Assembly (NCBI RefSeq): GCF_010550675.1
Contig: NZ_JAAGOA010000006.1
Coordinates: 186,001 to 250,000 of the forward strand
DNA length: 64,000 bases
Source of the DNA: Phytoactinopolyspora halotolerans
Lineage (GTDB): Bacteria; Actinomycetota; Actinomycetes; Jiangellales; Jiangellaceae
Direction of reading: 5' to 3'
The notes under the pieces were generated by a model that was given only the letters and a program-made list of their open reading frames with translations, made no database searches and was not told the DNA's origin. Numbering within the stretch: the first letter of the stretch is position 1; every line of letters begins with the position of its first letter. The position numbers were made by a program, and so were the translations under genes. Of the stretch, positions 35,040 to 44,103 are shown piece after piece.

Positions 35040-35368
35040 CACGGTTCTCCTACCGATGTGTGTGGAAAGGCTTGAGGCTCGGTGGTTCGAGGGGTCGATG
35101 GCTGCGGATCTGGAAATGCGTCGATCTCGGACCCGCAGCGCGACAGGTGTTGGGAGAACGTACGCCGGTGGTAGCGCTCCCGTCAACCCTCTATGTCAAC
35201 GCTGACATATCTTGCCCGGTGGTGGCGCGATGCTGCTGGAATACGGCTGGCATGCGCTTATGCTTGTCGAAGCGCGGTGTAGAGCCAGTGACCTCAGATC
35301 TGCCGGTCCAGATCTGTCCGACGATGACATGTCACCTCGAGCGGCGAATTCCTGGTACGCTCTGCCGC
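35040..35368. promoter_or_regulatory. 329-bp divergent control region of the mannoside cluster
   Basis: Three palindromes are visible. TGGTAGCGCTCCCG (35169-35182) resembles the CebR/BglR-type LacI operator TGGGAGCGCTCCCA. TATGTCAACGCTGACATA (35192-35209) has 7-bp arms around a central ACGC. TGACATGTCA (35325-35334) is a perfect 10-bp palindrome that repeats the TGACAT half-site. The first two lie 130-170 nt ahead of the binding-protein start and the third 35 nt before the regulator start. No gene is seen. Confidence 0.6.
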
Positions 35369-36466
35369 GTGAGCGAGCCCAATACGCGGTCACCGGCGGT
35401 GGCCGGGGAACCCGATGGCGACGGCGGCCTTGAGAGTGTCGCGTTGACGCCTCCGACGCGCGTGACCAGGTCCCGGGCGACACTCGCCGACGTGGCTCGG
35501 TTGGCCGGGGTCAGTGCGAAGACGGTCTCCCGGGTGTTCTCCGGAAACGCCTACGTGGCTGACCAGACCCGTGACCGGGTCATGGCGGCCGCGAACCGGC
35601 TCCGGTTCCGCCCGAACGATCTCGCGCGCAGCCTGCGGCACGGCGGAGTCGCGAACACCGTGGGGTTCGTGATGGGTGACATCACCAACCAGTTCTACTT
35701 CCAGGTCGCCGCGGGCATGGAGCGTGAGCTGGCCAAACATGGGATCACGATGATCCTGGCCGCGACGGAAGACGACCCGGGCAGCGAGGAGCGGGTGGTG
35801 GAGACGCTGCTCAACCAGCGCGTGCGTGCGCTGGTGATCGTGCCGATCGCCGCGGATCAGTCCTACCTCGAGGGTGAACGTCAACTCGGAACGCCGGTGA
35901 TCTGCGTCGACCGGCCAGCCCGCAATCTGGTCGCCGACGCGATAGTGCTACGCAACCGTTCCGGCACGGCCGACGCGGTCCGAGCGCTGGTGACCAACGG
36001 GCATCGCAGGATCGGCTTCATCTGCAGTCCTGGCGGGCTCTACACACATGAGCAGCGGCTGGCGGGTTACCGCGACGCGCTGCGCGAGGCAGGGGTGACC
36101 GACAGTCGGCGCTGGGAGCGGCTCAAGGACGTCGATGGCCGTCCGGACGAAGAGTCGGCGCGCGAGTTGATGGCGCTCCCGGATCCGCCGACTGCCATCG
36201 TGGCGGGCAACAATCACGCCAGCGCCGGCGTGATTCGGGCGCTCGGTGAGCGCCGGTCCGAGATCGCGTTCATCGGCTTCGACGACTTCGAGCTTGCCGA
36301 TGCGCTCGGCATCAGCGTGATCGCCTACGACACGCTTGAGATGGGGCGACGGGCGGCGCTTCGATTGCTGGAACGCCTCGACGATCCGACTGGGCCGCCG
36401 CAGCACATCGAGGTGGACACCCACGTCATCGCGCGCGGCTCCGGGGAGATCCCGCCTGCGTCGTGA
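35369..36466 (+). CDS. LacI-family transcriptional regulator
   Basis: Repressor of about 365 residues. The HTH is RATLADVARLAGVSAKTVSR, the hinge helix ends RPNDLARSLRHGG, and the periplasmic-binding-like ligand domain follows (VGFVMGDITNQFYFQVAAGM, IAFIGFDDFELADALGISVI). The start is uncertain: GTG 35369 and GTG 35461 are candidates, and the frame is open much further upstream through the palindrome-rich region. It is divergent from the mannoside operon, so it probably represses that operon in the absence of sugar. Confidence 0.88.
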   Translation: MSEPNTRSPAVAGEPDGDGGLESVALTPPTRVTRSRATLADVARLAGVSAKTVSRVFSGNAYVADQTRDRVMAAANRLRFRPNDLARSLRHGGVANTVGFVMGDITNQFYFQVAAGMERELAKHGITMILAATEDDPGSEERVVETLLNQRVRALVIVPIAADQSYLEGERQLGTPVICVDRPARNLVADAIVLRNRSGTADAVRALVTNGHRRIGFICSPGGLYTHEQRLAGYRDALREAGVTDSRRWERLKDVDGRPDEESARELMALPDPPTAIVAGNNHASAGVIRALGERRSEIAFIGFDDFELADALGISVIAYDTLEMGRRAALRLLERLDDPTGPPQHIEVDTHVIARGSGEIPPAS

Positions 36467-36484
36467 CCTGGAGCCTACGTGACG

Positions 36485-37045
36485 TCACTCAGGTCGCGGC
36501 CCGTCGATCTGCCCGGCAAGCTCTGCAGCGGAGACTCCGAGCAGGTCGCTGCTCTCCGTGGGGCGGAAAGTCGAATCGGCACGCGTGTACCAATCGACGC
36601 TGTGCTCGCCCGGGTCGACGATCAGCACCTCTGTCACGCCGGCCTGGAAGTAGAAGTCGAACTTCTCCCGGCTCTCATCGCCCGGAGATACGATCTCGAC
36701 GACGATCTCCGCAGTCGGATTGAACGCGCGTGGTGTCGTGCCCCTGGCGAAGTAGGCGCGATCGGGAACTCGGTGGTTATTGGATTCTCCGATGTTGCAG
36801 GGGCCACTGCCCCGCAAACCACTGGCTCTGGCGAGCGGTCCTATGAGTTGAGCGAGCTGGTCGTCAACATCCCCATGTTGTCCATGTGGCGCCGGCACCA
36901 TGTGGTACTCGCCCTCCCACACCTCGTCGAACAGGTCCTGACCCAGGGCGCGGCGTCGTTCGAGCAGGTCATGGACCTCGGGTGGAAGCTCACCAACCAG
37001 CACAGTGCGCATGTCCACCATGGTATCGGCGAGGCCTGCGTTCAT
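36485..37045 (-). CDS. Uma2-family (DUF820) putative endonuclease, paralogue 1
   Basis: Protein of 186 residues with the PD-(D/E)xK-like Uma2 fold: EVWEGEYHMVPAPHGQHG, RVPDRAYF and PTAEIVVEIVSPGDESREKF, with a late VTEVLIVDPGEHSV strand. Uma2 proteins are abundant in cyanobacteria and actinobacteria and their role is unknown. ATG 37045 has GGAG 8 nt before it. The first 145 nt after the second codon are identical to the paralogue at 39801-40361; the rest has diverged. Confidence 0.87.
   Translation of the reverse strand: MNAGLADTMVDMRTVLVGELPPEVHDLLERRRALGQDLFDEVWEGEYHMVPAPHGQHGDVDDQLAQLIGPLARASGLRGSGPCNIGESNNHRVPDRAYFARGTTPRAFNPTAEIVVEIVSPGDESREKFDFYFQAGVTEVLIVDPGEHSVDWYTRADSTFRPTESSDLLGVSAAELAGQIDGPRPE
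36894..37038. repeat. 145-bp identical patch shared by the two Uma2 genes (copy 1)
   Basis: Perfectly identical to 40210-40354 (offset 3316). Mismatches begin immediately on both sides (36893 and 37039). It covers the 5' part of the gene. Confidence 0.9.
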
Positions 37046-37312
37046 GGCACAGAACTCCAGCAGTATCCGCAGTATGAATCAATTCGACGACGGTTACGTG
37101 CATTAAGCTGTGATTGACCTCGTCGGTTGCGTTCCTTGGCTGAGTCGGTGGACAGAGCGAGGCAGAGATGCGGGAATGGTCAGCGCAGGACGTGAGCGCC
37201 CACGGGTGCTATGCCTGGTCGAGCCGGAATGCGCGAAGACCGCGAAGAGATCGGCTCCGTTCGCGGCCTTCGCGCTACCAACAGACGTCTACCTCTCGAC
37301 GTGCGAGCGCGC

Positions 37313-39424
37313 CTAGGACGGTGCGCCGGTGAGGGTCCGTTCCGTGGGAGGCGGGCCGGCCTCGTCGACGTCCGGCACCTTCGCGAGCCGGCTCGGCCAC
37401 CACATGAACCGCCCGATGTCCAGGTTGAGCGCGGTGACGAGCACCGCCCGTACGATCAGGGTGTCGAGCAGGACCCCGAACGCGACCACGAACCCGATCT
37501 CCGCCAGGAAGACCAGCGGCATGGTCAAGAACACCGAGAACGTGCCGGCTAGGACCAGTCCGGCCGAGGTGATCACACCGCCGGTAGCCGCCAAGCCGAT
37601 CAGCGCGCCGCGTCTGGTGCCCACGCTGGCGGCTTCCTCCCGCACCCGGGTCATCAGGAAGATGTTGTAGTCGATGCCCAGGGCGACGAGGAACACGAAG
37701 GCGAACAGCGGGAACGACGAGTCGGTGCCCGCGAAGCCGAACACGTTCTCGAACACGAACCCGCTGACCCCGAGGGCCGCGCCGAACGACAGGATCACCG
37801 TCCCGATCAGCACCAGCGGAGCGACCAGCGAGCGCAGCAGCGCGATCAAGATCAGCAGAACCACCACCAGGACCAGCGGGATGACCACGAGGTTGTCCCG
37901 TGCCGACGCCTCCTGCATATCGACGTTGATGGCTGCCGATCCGCCGACCACCGCATCGCTGCCGTCGATCCCGTGCACGCTGGAGCGGATCTCGTCGATG
38001 GCGTCGCCCGCCTCGTCGCTATAAGGCTGGAGGGTGAGCGTGCCCTCGATGTACGCCCGGTCATCGACGACTCTGGGCTCGGTGACCGAACCGATGGCCG
38101 GATGGTCGCGCAGTGCGGCGGAGACGGCGTCGATCTGATCGGCGTTCGCGATGACGGTCACCGGGTCGCCCGCACCGACATCGAAGTGTTCGGCGAGGAC
38201 CCGCTCCGCCTGGGCGAAGTCCGGCTCGCTGGTGAAACCTTCCTCCAGGGAGAGCCCGTTCGCGTTGAGTTGAGTGATGCCCAGCGTCATCGCACCGAGG
38301 ATCACGGTGGTGGTCACCCACACCATGCGGGGACGGGGCCGGATCGCGTTGCCCATCTTCGCCCACAGGCCGCGCGTGGTCGGCTCGTCGCTGCCGAAAT
38401 GCGGCCGCTTGGGCCAGAAGACCCAGCGCCCGAAGATCACCAGGACAGCCGGGAACAGCGTCAGCATGGCACTCATGCCGACCGCGACGCCGACGGCGAG
38501 CACAGGCCCCATCCCGGCCGTCGAGTTCATCTCGGCGACGATCAGACACAGCATGCCGAGGACCACGGTGCCGGCGCTGGCCATGACGGCCGGACCGGCT
38601 CGGTGCAGCGCGAAGTCCATCGCCTCGTGCCGGTCTTCGTGCCGACGCAGCTCCTCGCGGTAGCGGGCCACCAGAAGCAGCGCGTAGTCGATGCTGGCCG
38701 CGAGGACCAGGACGGCGAGGATGCTCGCACTCTGCGCGTTGACGGTCAGGTCCGCGTACCTGGCCAGCAGGTAGACCACGCCTTGCGCGCAGGTCACCGC
38801 GACGCCGGCGCAGATCAGGGGCAGGATCCAGAGAATCGGGCTCCGGTAGGTCAGCAGCAGGATCACGATCACGACGGAGACTGCGGCCAACAGCAGACTG
38901 CTGTCTAGATCGCCGAACGACTCGGCCTGATCGGCCACCATCGCGAGTGGCCCGGCGATCTCCACCTGGAGGTCGCCCGCGTCACTGGTCACACGCTCGC
39001 GTACCTCGTCGAGCAGGTCCGGTGCCAGCTCCCAGTCGTCCTCGATATCGACCGGGACGATCAGCTGGATGGCCTCGCCGTCCTCCGACGGGATCGGGCC
39101 GAGAACCTCGCCGTCGAGGTTCTCGAAGGTGCGGAACGCTTCAGCGTCTGCCGCCGCCTTGGCCATGTCTGCCTCGGTGACGCCGCCGTCCCGGACGTAG
39201 ACGATGACGGCCGGAACGGCTTCGGTTGAGGCGAAGGTCCCTTGTTCTTTGAATGCCGCGGTCGATTCCGCGTTGCCAGGCAGCCATTCGACCGTGTCGT
39301 TCTCTTCGACGTCGGTCAGCTGGCCGGCGAAGCTTCCGCCGATGGCGGCCAGGACGAGCCAAACCACCAGCACGAGCCATTTGCCCAGGCGCCCGGTCAA
39401 ACGGCCGGTGAGTGATCGTGTCAT
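37313..39424 (-). CDS. MMPL-family transporter (RND superfamily)
   Basis: Membrane protein of 703 residues with the duplicated six-helix RND layout: one helix, a large outer domain (about 35-170), a helix block (about 170-340), a second outer domain and a second helix block (about 520-690). MMPL hallmarks include SIDYALLLVARYREELRRHE and its repeat GIDYNIFLMTRVREEAASVG. MMPL proteins export lipids or small molecules across the actinobacterial membrane; the substrate is unknown. The ATG follows GGGGGGAAGAA. A good promoter (39685-39713) lies about 260 nt upstream. Confidence 0.92.
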   Translation of the reverse strand: MTRSLTGRLTGRLGKWLVLVVWLVLAAIGGSFAGQLTDVEENDTVEWLPGNAESTAAFKEQGTFASTEAVPAVIVYVRDGGVTEADMAKAAADAEAFRTFENLDGEVLGPIPSEDGEAIQLIVPVDIEDDWELAPDLLDEVRERVTSDAGDLQVEIAGPLAMVADQAESFGDLDSSLLLAAVSVVIVILLLTYRSPILWILPLICAGVAVTCAQGVVYLLARYADLTVNAQSASILAVLVLAASIDYALLLVARYREELRRHEDRHEAMDFALHRAGPAVMASAGTVVLGMLCLIVAEMNSTAGMGPVLAVGVAVGMSAMLTLFPAVLVIFGRWVFWPKRPHFGSDEPTTRGLWAKMGNAIRPRPRMVWVTTTVILGAMTLGITQLNANGLSLEEGFTSEPDFAQAERVLAEHFDVGAGDPVTVIANADQIDAVSAALRDHPAIGSVTEPRVVDDRAYIEGTLTLQPYSDEAGDAIDEIRSSVHGIDGSDAVVGGSAAINVDMQEASARDNLVVIPLVLVVVLLILIALLRSLVAPLVLIGTVILSFGAALGVSGFVFENVFGFAGTDSSFPLFAFVFLVALGIDYNIFLMTRVREEAASVGTRRGALIGLAATGGVITSAGLVLAGTFSVFLTMPLVFLAEIGFVVAFGVLLDTLIVRAVLVTALNLDIGRFMWWPSRLAKVPDVDEAGPPPTERTLTGAPS

Positions 39425-39800
39425 TTCTTCCCCCCTGGTGTGTGAGCAGCGGTCGATGGAACAGACCGGCCGTGTCCTGAGAACTCATCGGGAATCCGCA
39501 TCTTTCTTGATGTGGATTCTGTTGTGCCCGGAATGGTGGAGCCCGCGCACGCGATCAGCAGAAAGATACCGCGCCGGGCCGACAATGTCCTCAGGGTTTT
39601 CCCCGAGGTCAGAAACGCCCAGTTAGCGACCTCAGCTGTCATGAGGTGTCATGGCGTTCACGCCGATGTGCAGGTGGCCGAGAAATTATATCCGGGCGCT
39701 CATGACCGTTTAATTGGAGGCGTGTAATCCGCAACGAGCATGCAAATTGGTCACAATCGCGACCAAGATGTCGTTCCGTTGGCGGATCCCGCCCCGAGGA
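39425..39800 (-). promoter_or_regulatory. 376-bp leader/promoter region of the MMPL gene
   Basis: On the minus strand TTAAAC (39708-39713), a 17-nt spacer and TATAAT (39685-39690) form a strong promoter; the transcript would have a leader of about 255 nt. The leader contains CCTCAGGGTTTTCCCCGAGG (39590-39609 region), a possible stem. TTGGTC and GACCAA (about 39749-39768) form a small inverted repeat that may end the neighbouring Uma2 transcript. No coding sequence is evident. Confidence 0.5.
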
Positions 39801-40361
39801 TCACTCTGTCTCAGGCCAGTCGATCCGGTCGGCCAGCTCGGCGGCGGAGACGCCCAGCAGATCGCTGCGGTCGACGGGCCGGAAGCCGGCGCTTGCGCGG
39901 GCGAACCACTCCACGGTTCGAGACCCCGGATCTACGATCAGGACTTCCTTGACGCCGACCTGGAAGTAGAAGCCGAACTTGTCCCGGCTCTCGTCTCCGG
40001 GTGAGACGATCTCGACCACGACCTCGGCCGTCGGATTGAACGTGCGTGGCCTCGTGCCTTCGGCGAAGTAGGCCTGATCGGGCACCCGGTAGTTGTCGGG
40101 TTCGCCGATGTTACAGACCCCGCTGCCTCGGAGCCGCGCGCAGTCGGCTCGCGCACCGAGTATTCGTACAAGTTGGTGGTCGACGTGCCCGTGCTGTCCA
40201 TGTGGCGCGGGCACCATGTGGTACTCGCCCTCCCACACCTCGTCGAACAGGTCCTGACCCAGGGCGCGGCGTCGTTCGAGCAGGTCATGGACCTCGGGTG
40301 GAAGCTCACCAACCAGCACAGTGCGCATGTCCACCATGGTATCGGCGAGGCCTGGGTTCAT
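39801..40361 (-). CDS. Uma2-family (DUF820) putative endonuclease, paralogue 2
   Basis: Protein of 186 residues, the same length as the paralogue at 36485. The first 57 residues differ at one position only (Pro3 for Ala3), while the C-terminal two thirds have many substitutions but keep RVPDQAYF, PTAEVVVEIVSPGDESRDKF and the final GVSAAELADRI. The Glu-Ile-Val-Ser-Pro core of the family is intact. The patchwork identity points to gene conversion rather than a simple recent duplication. No ribosome site as good as that of paralogue 1 is seen. Confidence 0.87.
   Translation of the reverse strand: MNPGLADTMVDMRTVLVGELPPEVHDLLERRRALGQDLFDEVWEGEYHMVPAPHGQHGHVDHQLVRILGARADCARLRGSGVCNIGEPDNYRVPDQAYFAEGTRPRTFNPTAEVVVEIVSPGDESRDKFGFYFQVGVKEVLIVDPGSRTVEWFARASAGFRPVDRSDLLGVSAAELADRIDWPETE
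40210..40354. repeat. 145-bp identical patch shared by the two Uma2 genes (copy 2)
   Basis: Identical to 36894-37038 in the same orientation, 3.3 kb apart, with the MMPL gene between them. Confidence 0.9.
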
Positions 40362-40465
40362 GGGCCTGAACGTACCCGAGGCTCATATTTGAAGTCAACA
40401 GCCGCTGAATGCCTGTGTTTATCTATATGTGCGTGGGTGTAGAGTCGCTCTAAGGTGAATCGCGA

Positions 40466-42997
40466 CTACAGTTGGCCCGCGTGGGTGATCGTGACGACGG
40501 GGTGGCCGGCGTCGTTGGAGGCGTCGAGGTCGATCTCGGCGCTGAATCCCCAGTCGTGGTCGCCGGCCGGGTCGTCGAAGATCTGCCGGACCTCCCACCG
40601 GTCGGCATGCTCGGTGATGATGAGCATCTTGGGGTTGCGTGCGTTCGGTCCGATGCCGATGTCATCGTGCTCGTCGAAGTACGGCTCGATCGCGTCAGCC
40701 CAGGCGTCGGCGTCCCATCCGGAGGCGCCGTCCAGCTCGCCCAGCTCTTCCCACTCCTCGCGGGCGGCCAGCTCCACGCGGCGGAACATCGCGTTGCGCA
40801 CGGCGACGGTGAAGGCGCGCCGGTTCGCGGTGATCGGGCGCGGCGTGTCCGTGGCGCCGGCCGTCTCCAGCCCGCCGCCCGTCGTTCCGTCGCCCTCCAA
40901 CTCGTCCGGATGCTGCAGCTTCTCCCACTCGTCGAGCAGGCTGGAGTCCACCTGCCGGACCAGCTCACCGAGCCATTCGATCAGATCGGTCAGTTCTTCG
41001 GTGCGGATCTCCTCGGGCACCGTCTGGCGCAGCGCGCGGAACGCGTCCGCAAGGTAACGCAGCACCAGCCCTTCGGATCGGGCCAGCTGGTAGAAGCGGA
41101 CATACTCGCCGAAGCTCATCGCCCGCTCATACAGGTCACGCGCGACGGATTTCGGTGACAGCTCATAATCGGCCACCCACGGGTTGGTCTGCCGGTACAT
41201 CTCGAACGCCGCTTCCAGCAGCTCTTCGAGCGGCTTCGGGTAGGTGACGTCCTCGAGCAGTTCCATCCGCTCGTCGTACTCGATGCCCTCCGCCTTCATC
41301 TCAGCGACCGCCTCGCCGCGCGCCTTGTTCTGCTGCGCCGCGAGCACCTGCCGCGGGTCGTCCAGCGTCGACTCCACGACGGAGAGCACATCCAGCGCGT
41401 ACGTCGGCGACTCGGCGTCGAGCAGCTCGAACGTGGCGAGGGCGAACGGAGACAATGGCTGGTTGAGCGCGAAGTTGGACTCCGGGTCGACGGTGAGCCG
41501 CACGACGCGGCCCTCCTCATCCGGGTGATCCAGCCGCTCGACGATGCCGCTCTGCAGCAGCGACCGGTAGATCTCGATCGCGCGCCGGATGTGCCGGCGC
41601 TGCGCGGGACGCGACTCGTGATTGTCGGTCAACAGCCGGCGCATCGCGTCGAAGGCGTTGCCGGGCCGCCCGGCCACACCCAGGACCATGGCATGGCTGA
41701 CGGCGAAACTCGAGGTCAGCGGCTCAGGGGGAGACTCGACCAACCGTTGATGAGTCTTCTCACCCCAGGAGACGAACCCCTCCGGCGGCTTCTTGCGGAC
41801 GACCTTCTTCCTCTTCTTCGGGTCGTCGCCGGCCTTCGCGATCGCCTTCTCGTTCTCGATGACGTGCTCGGGCGCCTGGACGATGACCTCGCCGACGGTG
41901 TCGTAACCGGCGCGTCCCGCACGCCCGGAGATCTGGTGGAACTCCCGGGCCGTGAGATGCCGCGTTCTCGTGCCGTCGAATTTCGTCAGCCCGGAGAGCA
42001 CGACCGTGCGGATCGGGACGTTGATCCCGACGCCGAGGGTGTCGGTGCCGCAGATGACCTTGAGCAGTCCGGCCTGGGTGAGCCGCTCGACCAGCCGGCG
42101 GTACTTCGGCAGCATCCCGGCGTGATGGACGCCGATCCCGTGCCGCACCAGCCGGTTGAGGACCTTGCCGAATCCGGCGTGGAAGCGGAACCCGCCGATC
42201 TCTTCGGCGATCCGGTCCCGTTCCGCGCGGCTGGCGACGTTGACGCTGGTGAGCGACTGAGCGCGTTCGATCGCCGCGGCCTGGGTGAAATGCACGACGT
42301 AGACCGGGGAGCGGTGCGTCGTCAGCAGTTCGTCGAGCAGTTCATGGATCGACTCGGTCGAGTACGAGAACGTCAGCGGGACCGGCCTCGTCGTCGACGC
42401 GACCACCGCGACGTCACGCCCGGTCCTGCGCTGCAGATCCTTCTCGAAGAAGCTCACGTCGCCGAGCGTCGCCGACATCAGCAGGAACTGGGTGCGCGGG
42501 AGCTCCAGCAGCGGCACCTGCCAGGCCCAGCCGCGTTGCGGGTCGGCGTAGAAATGGAACTCGTCCATCACCACCTGGCCGACGTCGGCGTCGGCGCCGT
42601 CGCGCAGGGCGATCTGTGCCAGGATCTCCGCCGTGCAGCAGATAATGGGGGCGCCGGGGTTGACGCTGGAGTCGCCGGTCATCATCCCGACGTTGTCCGC
42701 CCCGAACGTCGCGATCAGATCGAAGAACTTCTCCGACACCAGCGCCTTCAGCGGCGCGGTATAGAAGGTCCGGACGCCTTGGCTCAAGGCGGCGAAATGC
42801 GCGCCGACCGCTACCAGGCTTTTGCCGGACCCGGTCGGTGTGTTGAGGATGACGTGTGAGCCGGACACCAGCTCGATCAGCGCTTCCTGCTGAGCTGGGT
42901 ACAGGTCGAAACCGCGTTCGGACGCCCAGGCGGTGAAGGCGTCGTAGAGGGCGTCGGGTTCGGCGTCGTCGGTGAGCGGCGTCAGCGTGGGTAGCAT
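40466..42997 (-). CDS. Ski2-like DEAD/DEAH-box helicase with DUF3516
   Basis: Helicase of 843 residues. Motif I is NTPTGSGKSLVAVGAHF, motif Ia YTAPLKALVSEKFF, motif II VVMDEFHFYADPQRGW (DEFH in place of DEAH/DEVH), motif III LLMSATLGD, and motif VI HQISGRAGRAGYD. The C-terminal half (from about 480) is DUF3516, found in actinobacterial Ski2-like helicases. It should be an ATP-driven nucleic-acid remodeller, probably acting on RNA; the biological role is not established. It stands alone by spacing; a hairpin (43022-43072) lies between it and the next minus-strand gene. Confidence 0.93.
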   Translation of the reverse strand: MLPTLTPLTDDAEPDALYDAFTAWASERGFDLYPAQQEALIELVSGSHVILNTPTGSGKSLVAVGAHFAALSQGVRTFYTAPLKALVSEKFFDLIATFGADNVGMMTGDSSVNPGAPIICCTAEILAQIALRDGADADVGQVVMDEFHFYADPQRGWAWQVPLLELPRTQFLLMSATLGDVSFFEKDLQRRTGRDVAVVASTTRPVPLTFSYSTESIHELLDELLTTHRSPVYVVHFTQAAAIERAQSLTSVNVASRAERDRIAEEIGGFRFHAGFGKVLNRLVRHGIGVHHAGMLPKYRRLVERLTQAGLLKVICGTDTLGVGINVPIRTVVLSGLTKFDGTRTRHLTAREFHQISGRAGRAGYDTVGEVIVQAPEHVIENEKAIAKAGDDPKKRKKVVRKKPPEGFVSWGEKTHQRLVESPPEPLTSSFAVSHAMVLGVAGRPGNAFDAMRRLLTDNHESRPAQRRHIRRAIEIYRSLLQSGIVERLDHPDEEGRVVRLTVDPESNFALNQPLSPFALATFELLDAESPTYALDVLSVVESTLDDPRQVLAAQQNKARGEAVAEMKAEGIEYDERMELLEDVTYPKPLEELLEAAFEMYRQTNPWVADYELSPKSVARDLYERAMSFGEYVRFYQLARSEGLVLRYLADAFRALRQTVPEEIRTEELTDLIEWLGELVRQVDSSLLDEWEKLQHPDELEGDGTTGGGLETAGATDTPRPITANRRAFTVAVRNAMFRRVELAAREEWEELGELDGASGWDADAWADAIEPYFDEHDDIGIGPNARNPKMLIITEHADRWEVRQIFDDPAGDHDWGFSAEIDLDASNDAGHPVVTITHAGQL

Positions 42998-43021
42998 GGC
43001 AATCCGAGCCAGCCTACCCCA

Positions 43022-43072
43022 TGATCATCAACCCTCGGGCCGGCCCTGGTGCGGGCCGGCGGTTGAAGATCA
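43022..43072. repeat. TGATCA-type hairpin before the helicase gene
   Basis: TGATCATCAACC (43022-43033) pairs with GGTTGAAGATCA (43061-43072) with one mismatch, and GCCGGCCC with GGGCCGGC inside. The last three bases on the right are the stop codon of the siderophore-interacting protein. It could terminate that gene. Confidence 0.6.
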
Positions 43073-43978
43073 CGAGGGATAGATGACCGTCTCGCGGCCG
43101 CTCTCCCGCTCTGTCTTCTTCCACGCCTGGAAGTCGTCCTCGACCATGCCGGCTCGCCAGTAGCCGGACAGGGACAGATCGCCACGCGCGACGCCCCGGT
43201 CGTCGAGCAGGTACGGACGCAGTCCTTTGACCAGGCCTGCCTCGCCGTGGATGAACACCTGGGCCCGGCCCGGCCGCCACGGCATCGCCTTGACGGCGGC
43301 GACGAGTCTGCTCACCCCGTCGTCGGACGGCGTCTGGGTACCGGTGAACGGCGTTGCGGCGTCGTTCAGGTGCGTCGGCGTCGAGCCGTCGCGGTACAGC
43401 CAGGTGATCGCCGCGTCGGCTTTGGTGGTCAGTGGCTGCTGCTCGGCGGGGCCCGCGACGTCGAGGATCACGTGTGCCGGTACGCCGTCGTCCATCGACT
43501 CCAGGGCGGACGCGATGGCGGGTAGCGCCGCTTCGTCGCCGGCGAGGAGGTGCCAGTCGGCCTTCGGATTGGGGGCGTACGCACCGGCCGGGCCGAAGAA
43601 GCGGATCTCGTCGCCCGGTTCGGCGCGGGCCGCCCAGGGGGCGGCGATGCCGGTGTCACCGTGTGTGACGAAGTCGATCGCGATCTCGCGAGCGGCCGGG
43701 TCGACGTAGCGAACGGTGTACGTGCGCTTGATCGGCCAGTGCTCGCGCGGCATCGTCGCCTGGACCTCGGCCACATCCAGCGGATTCGGGTACTCCACCC
43801 CGGGCGCCAGGAAGAGCAGCTTGACGTACTTGTCGGTGAACTCGTTGGTGACGAAGTCCGCGAAGCCTGGACCGCCGGCCACCACCCGCACCACCGTCGG
43901 CGTCAGCCACTCGGTCCGCACCACGTGCAAGGTAGTGATGCGCCGCGCTCGAGACGCCGATCGACCGTTCTGTGCCAT
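43070..43978 (-). CDS. siderophore-interacting protein (ferric-siderophore reductase, SIP family)
   Basis: Flavoprotein of 302 residues. The FAD-binding beta-barrel shows KRTYTVRYVDPAAREIAIDF with the R-x-Y-T flavin motif, then VTHGDTGIAAPWAARAEPGD and the SIP signature FFGPAGAYAPNPKADWHLLA-G-DEAALPAIA. The C-terminal part VFIHGEAGLVKGLRPYLLDD is typical of ViuB-like ferric-siderophore reductases that release iron inside the cell. ATG 43978 is in the middle of a longer open frame but begins the family homology. No siderophore transport genes are nearby. Confidence 0.92.
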   Translation of the reverse strand: MAQNGRSASRARRITTLHVVRTEWLTPTVVRVVAGGPGFADFVTNEFTDKYVKLLFLAPGVEYPNPLDVAEVQATMPREHWPIKRTYTVRYVDPAAREIAIDFVTHGDTGIAAPWAARAEPGDEIRFFGPAGAYAPNPKADWHLLAGDEAALPAIASALESMDDGVPAHVILDVAGPAEQQPLTTKADAAITWLYRDGSTPTHLNDAATPFTGTQTPSDDGVSRLVAAVKAMPWRPGRAQVFIHGEAGLVKGLRPYLLDDRGVARGDLSLSGYWRAGMVEDDFQAWKKTERESGRETVIYPS

Positions 43979-44014
43979 ATGCGCCAGGCTACCCGCCCAC
44001 CGCACCCGCACTCC

Positions 44015-44103
44015 TAAATGATCATGTGAAGTGGTTTTCTCGTGCCCTACCATGTCTGCAGACCTGTTGCGGCACGAGAAAACCCACTTCACATGATCAT
44101 TTA
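44015..44103. repeat. TGATCA hairpin element, family 1 copy B
   Basis: Arms 44015-44046 and 44071-44103 pair over 32 bp with one bulged C. The 24-nt loop CTACCATGTCTGCAGACC continues with TGTTGC. The outer 17 nt AAATGATCATGTGAAGT and 21 of 23 loop bases match the element at 16466-16553. Its right end provides the TAA stop of the sugar dehydrogenase. Confidence 0.85.
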
